From: Kitasatospora sp. GP82
GTDB lineage: Bacteria > Actinomycetota > Actinomycetes > Streptomycetales > Streptomycetaceae
Assembly (NCBI RefSeq): GCF_029892105.1
Contig: NZ_JARZAJ010000019.1
Coordinates: forward strand, 103,945 to 167,944
DNA length: 64,000 bases
Direction: 5' to 3'
Within the stretch, counting starts at the first letter, position 1. Each line of letters opens with the position of its first letter. Of the stretch, positions 62,301 through 64,000 are shown piece after piece. The translations under genes were made by a program, and so were the position numbers. Below the pieces are notes generated by a model. That model was not told the DNA's origin. It was given only the letters and a program-made list of their open reading frames with translations, and did no database searches.

Positions 62301-63680
62301 ATGACAGGCAGACGGTGGCAGCGCGCGGTCGTCATCGGGGGCGGGATCTGCGGACTGGTGGCGGCCCGCGTCCTGGCCGACCATTTCGAGGAGGTCGTCC
62401 TCGTCGAGCGGGACGCGCTCCCGGACGGGGCGGGGCCGCGCAAGGGCGTGCCGCAGGCACGGCACGTGCACGGCCTGCTGGCCCGTGGTGGCGGCCACTT
62501 GGAGGAGCTCTTCCCCGGACTGCGGGACGAGCTGCTCGCCGCGGGGGCTCCGCTCTTCGACCACGGGGAGATGGCCTCGACCACGGTGTGGGCCGGAAGG
62601 GTCCCGCGCGTGAAGGTCGGCGTCCTGGCGCACGCCTTCAGCCGTGACCTCCTGGAGTCTTCGCTGCGCCGCCGGGTGGCCGCGCTGCCGCAGGTGGTGA
62701 TCCGGGACGCCACCCCGGTCGAGGGCCTGCACTGGAACGCCGCCGCCACCCGCGTCGAAGGGGTCGTGGTCCACTCGGAAACCACCGGGGCGGAGGCCAC
62801 GGAGGTGCTGCCGGCGGACCTCGTGATCGACGCCTCCGGCCGGTTCTCGCCCCTGCCCGACTGGCTGGAGGAGGCAGGCTACCCGCGGCCCCGCACCACC
62901 GTCGTGGATGCCGGACTCGCCTACTCCACCCAGGTTCTGGAGGCGCCGCCGCAGTCCTACCTGGGCCTGCAGCAGATGAACAGCGCGCCGGACAACCCCC
63001 GGGGCACCTTCGTGGCGCGCGTCGAGGGGGAGCGCTGGGTCGTCACGCTCTTCGGCGCCGGCGGAGACCACCCGCCCAAGGACGCGGACGGCTGGCGGGA
63101 GTTCGCCGGGAGCCTGGGCAACAGCGACCTCGACGCGCTCCTCTCCTCGGCCACCTCGGCCTCCGGCGTGCACCACTTCAACCGTACGGAGAACCGCCGG
63201 ATCGAGTACGCCAGGATGTCCCGCTGGCCGGACCGGCTGATCGCGCTCGGCGACTCCGCATGTGCCTTCAACCCCGTCTTCGGCCAGGGCATGACGGTCG
63301 CGGTGCTGGAGGCGGCAGCCCTGGGGCGGGTGCTGACGAAGCATCATGGTGAACTGGCCGGGGTGGCCCGCCTGTTCCAGCGCCGGGTGGCGGGCATCGT
63401 GCGCCTGCCCTGGCTGATGTCCACCAGCGAGGACCTGGTCTGGCACCACTATCGGCAGGGCAGGACCCGCCTGCCGCTGCCGCTCCGGATGAGCAACTGG
63501 TACAAGCAGCGCCTGGTCAGTCTGGTGGTGCACGACCCGCACGTCTTCCGCACCTTCCTGCGGGTCTACCACATGCTCACCCCGCCCACCGCGATGGCCG
63601 CTCCGCGGATCCTCGCCAAGGCCCTCTTCCGCTCGGCGGGACCGGAAAGGCAGCCTGCGAAGAATGTGCGCAGGGTGTGA
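62301..63680 (+). CDS. FAD-dependent monooxygenase/oxidoreductase
   Basis: A 459-residue flavoprotein of the PHBH-like/geranylgeranyl-reductase-like superfamily. FAD-binding GGGICGLVAARVLADHFEEVVLVERD lies at residues about 14-40, ARHVHGLLARG near 55, the DG-type middle motif near 165-180 (LVIDASGRFSPLPDWL), and the second FAD motif LIALGDSACAFNPVFGQGMTVAVLEAA near 315-340. These proteins tailor secondary metabolites or reduce prenyl groups; the substrate is unknown. ATG 62301 is preferred because GGAGGGG ends 4 bases before it; ATG 62289 is in frame. It stands alone and was probably acquired with or beside the element. Confidence 0.87.
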   Translation: MTGRRWQRAVVIGGGICGLVAARVLADHFEEVVLVERDALPDGAGPRKGVPQARHVHGLLARGGGHLEELFPGLRDELLAAGAPLFDHGEMASTTVWAGRVPRVKVGVLAHAFSRDLLESSLRRRVAALPQVVIRDATPVEGLHWNAAATRVEGVVVHSETTGAEATEVLPADLVIDASGRFSPLPDWLEEAGYPRPRTTVVDAGLAYSTQVLEAPPQSYLGLQQMNSAPDNPRGTFVARVEGERWVVTLFGAGGDHPPKDADGWREFAGSLGNSDLDALLSSATSASGVHHFNRTENRRIEYARMSRWPDRLIALGDSACAFNPVFGQGMTVAVLEAAALGRVLTKHHGELAGVARLFQRRVAGIVRLPWLMSTSEDLVWHHYRQGRTRLPLPLRMSNWYKQRLVSLVVHDPHVFRTFLRVYHMLTPPTAMAAPRILAKALFRSAGPERQPAKNVRRV

Positions 63681-63909
63681 ATTTCCCTTACGACCAGGTA
63701 AAACGTGCACCTCACAAGCTTGTTGAGGATGCGTCAGGATGATCGGGAAAACCGGCTATGCTACTTCCGGCTCAGCGTTCCGTGTCGAACAAGCCAGGCC
63801 GGCCTTGTCGCACTCGGGCCGCGGGCGGCGTGACACCATCTGCCCGCCTCACCGCTGGTGCCGAATCCCGCTCGTCGTTCCATGACCTTTCGACCGTTTG
63901 AGGACGCTG
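63681..63909. other. Intergenic region near window end
   Basis: About 230 bases including an AT-richer part (63690-63760) that may contain the promoter of the next gene. No gene seen. Confidence 0.4.
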
Positions 63910-64000
63910 ATGCTTCGTGCTGGATCGTCACCCGGAGGCCGGCGCTCCGCTCCTGTTCTCGTGTGGCTCCTGCCCACGGTGGTGATGGCGGCCGCCGCTG
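63910..64000 (+). CDS. 5' end of a membrane or exported protein gene (partial)
   Basis: ATG 63910 is preceded by TTGAGGACG and starts MLRAGSSPGGRRSAPVLVWLLPTVVMAAAA, a basic lead followed by a hydrophobic helix. It runs off the window, so only the membrane or signal segment is seen. Streptomycete sensor kinases and SpoIIE phosphatases often start like this, but this is a guess. Confidence 0.5.
   Translation, partial: MLRAGSSPGGRRSAPVLVWLLPTVVMAAAA

Overview
The window is high-GC DNA (roughly 70 % G+C by eye) with strongly GC-biased third codon positions, frequent GTG and TTG starts, ATGA/GTGA-coupled operons and GlnR-, PadR-, GntR- and SpoIIE-type regulation. It suggests a streptomycete-type actinomycete (Streptomyces, Kitasatospora or Streptacidiphilus). 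No rRNA, tRNA or CRISPR array was recognised. The mixture of intact operons with many truncated genes and transposase scraps suggests an accessory or chromosome-arm region; that is an inference.

Layout. 1-3.4 kb: a secreted CAP-domain protein, the 3' end of an IS256-type transposase, and clipped zinc-ribbon, cupin and HPP genes. 3.4-13.4 kb: a complete five-gene minus-strand nitrate assimilation operon (nitrate reductase, its FAD/NAD(P)H partner, NirB, NirD, NarK) with two candidate GlnR boxes in its promoter. Facing it are an internally deleted nnaR-like regulator, a sirohydrochlorin chelatase and the orphan FAD/NADPH domain of a fused nitrate reductase flavoprotein. 13.9-20.9 kb: a very large XRE-ATPase-LuxR regulator, a secreted three-repeat fascin-like protein with an NTF2-fold partner, mobile-element debris, and a PadR/HAAS pair. 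20.9-23.8 kb: two IPT/TIG repeat proteins separated by four perfect hairpins. 24.3-26 kb: fragments of a tyrosine recombinase, two transposases and an LLM oxidoreductase. 26-31.3 kb: an MpaB-like oxygenase, an L,D-transpeptidase lipoprotein, a secreted protein of unknown function and a frameshifted anti-sigma-like domain. 31.3-34.3 kb: a cupredoxin - metallophosphoesterase - DUF6529-like membrane protein operon in which the last gene carries a nearly perfect in-frame 504-bp tandem duplication. 34.7-38.4 kb: an IS701-type fragment, an ArsR-like regulator facing a small gene across a 20-bp perfect inverted repeat, and a GAPDH. 38.7-44.5 kb: a group linked to type VII secretion (ATPase/beta-propeller protein, T7SS-associated protein, CpnT-like N-terminal protein) with an AraC regulator. 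45.2-50 kb: a SpoIIE fragment, a membrane-anchored sulfite-oxidase-fold enzyme, a SpoIIE phosphatase and a cation transporter.

50.8-61.5 kb is a conjugative backbone of the Streptomyces AICE/plasmid type: a TraB (FtsK-like) translocase, Spd-like small membrane proteins, three GntR/UTRA-type regulators with palindromic operators, a GT2 glycosyltransferase coupled to one GntR gene, and an HATPase coupled to another. A block of helically phased CTACA/TGTAG repeats lies just past traB and is a candidate clt (TraB-binding) locus. No integrase, excisionase or replication gene was recognised, so the element looks partial, or its remainder lies elsewhere. 61.5-64 kb: an IS21 istA remnant, an intact FAD-dependent monooxygenase and the first 91 bases of a gene that runs off the window.

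The genes that clearly work together are the nitrate operon, the cupredoxin/phosphoesterase operon, the PadR/HAAS pair, the fascin-like/NTF2 pair and the tra-spd-GntR backbone. No wholly new system is proven. The most unusual items are the phased repeat block beside traB, the 504-bp duplication-fusion, the ArsR inverted repeat, the hairpin cluster between the IPT genes and the deleted nnaR beside an intact nitrate operon.
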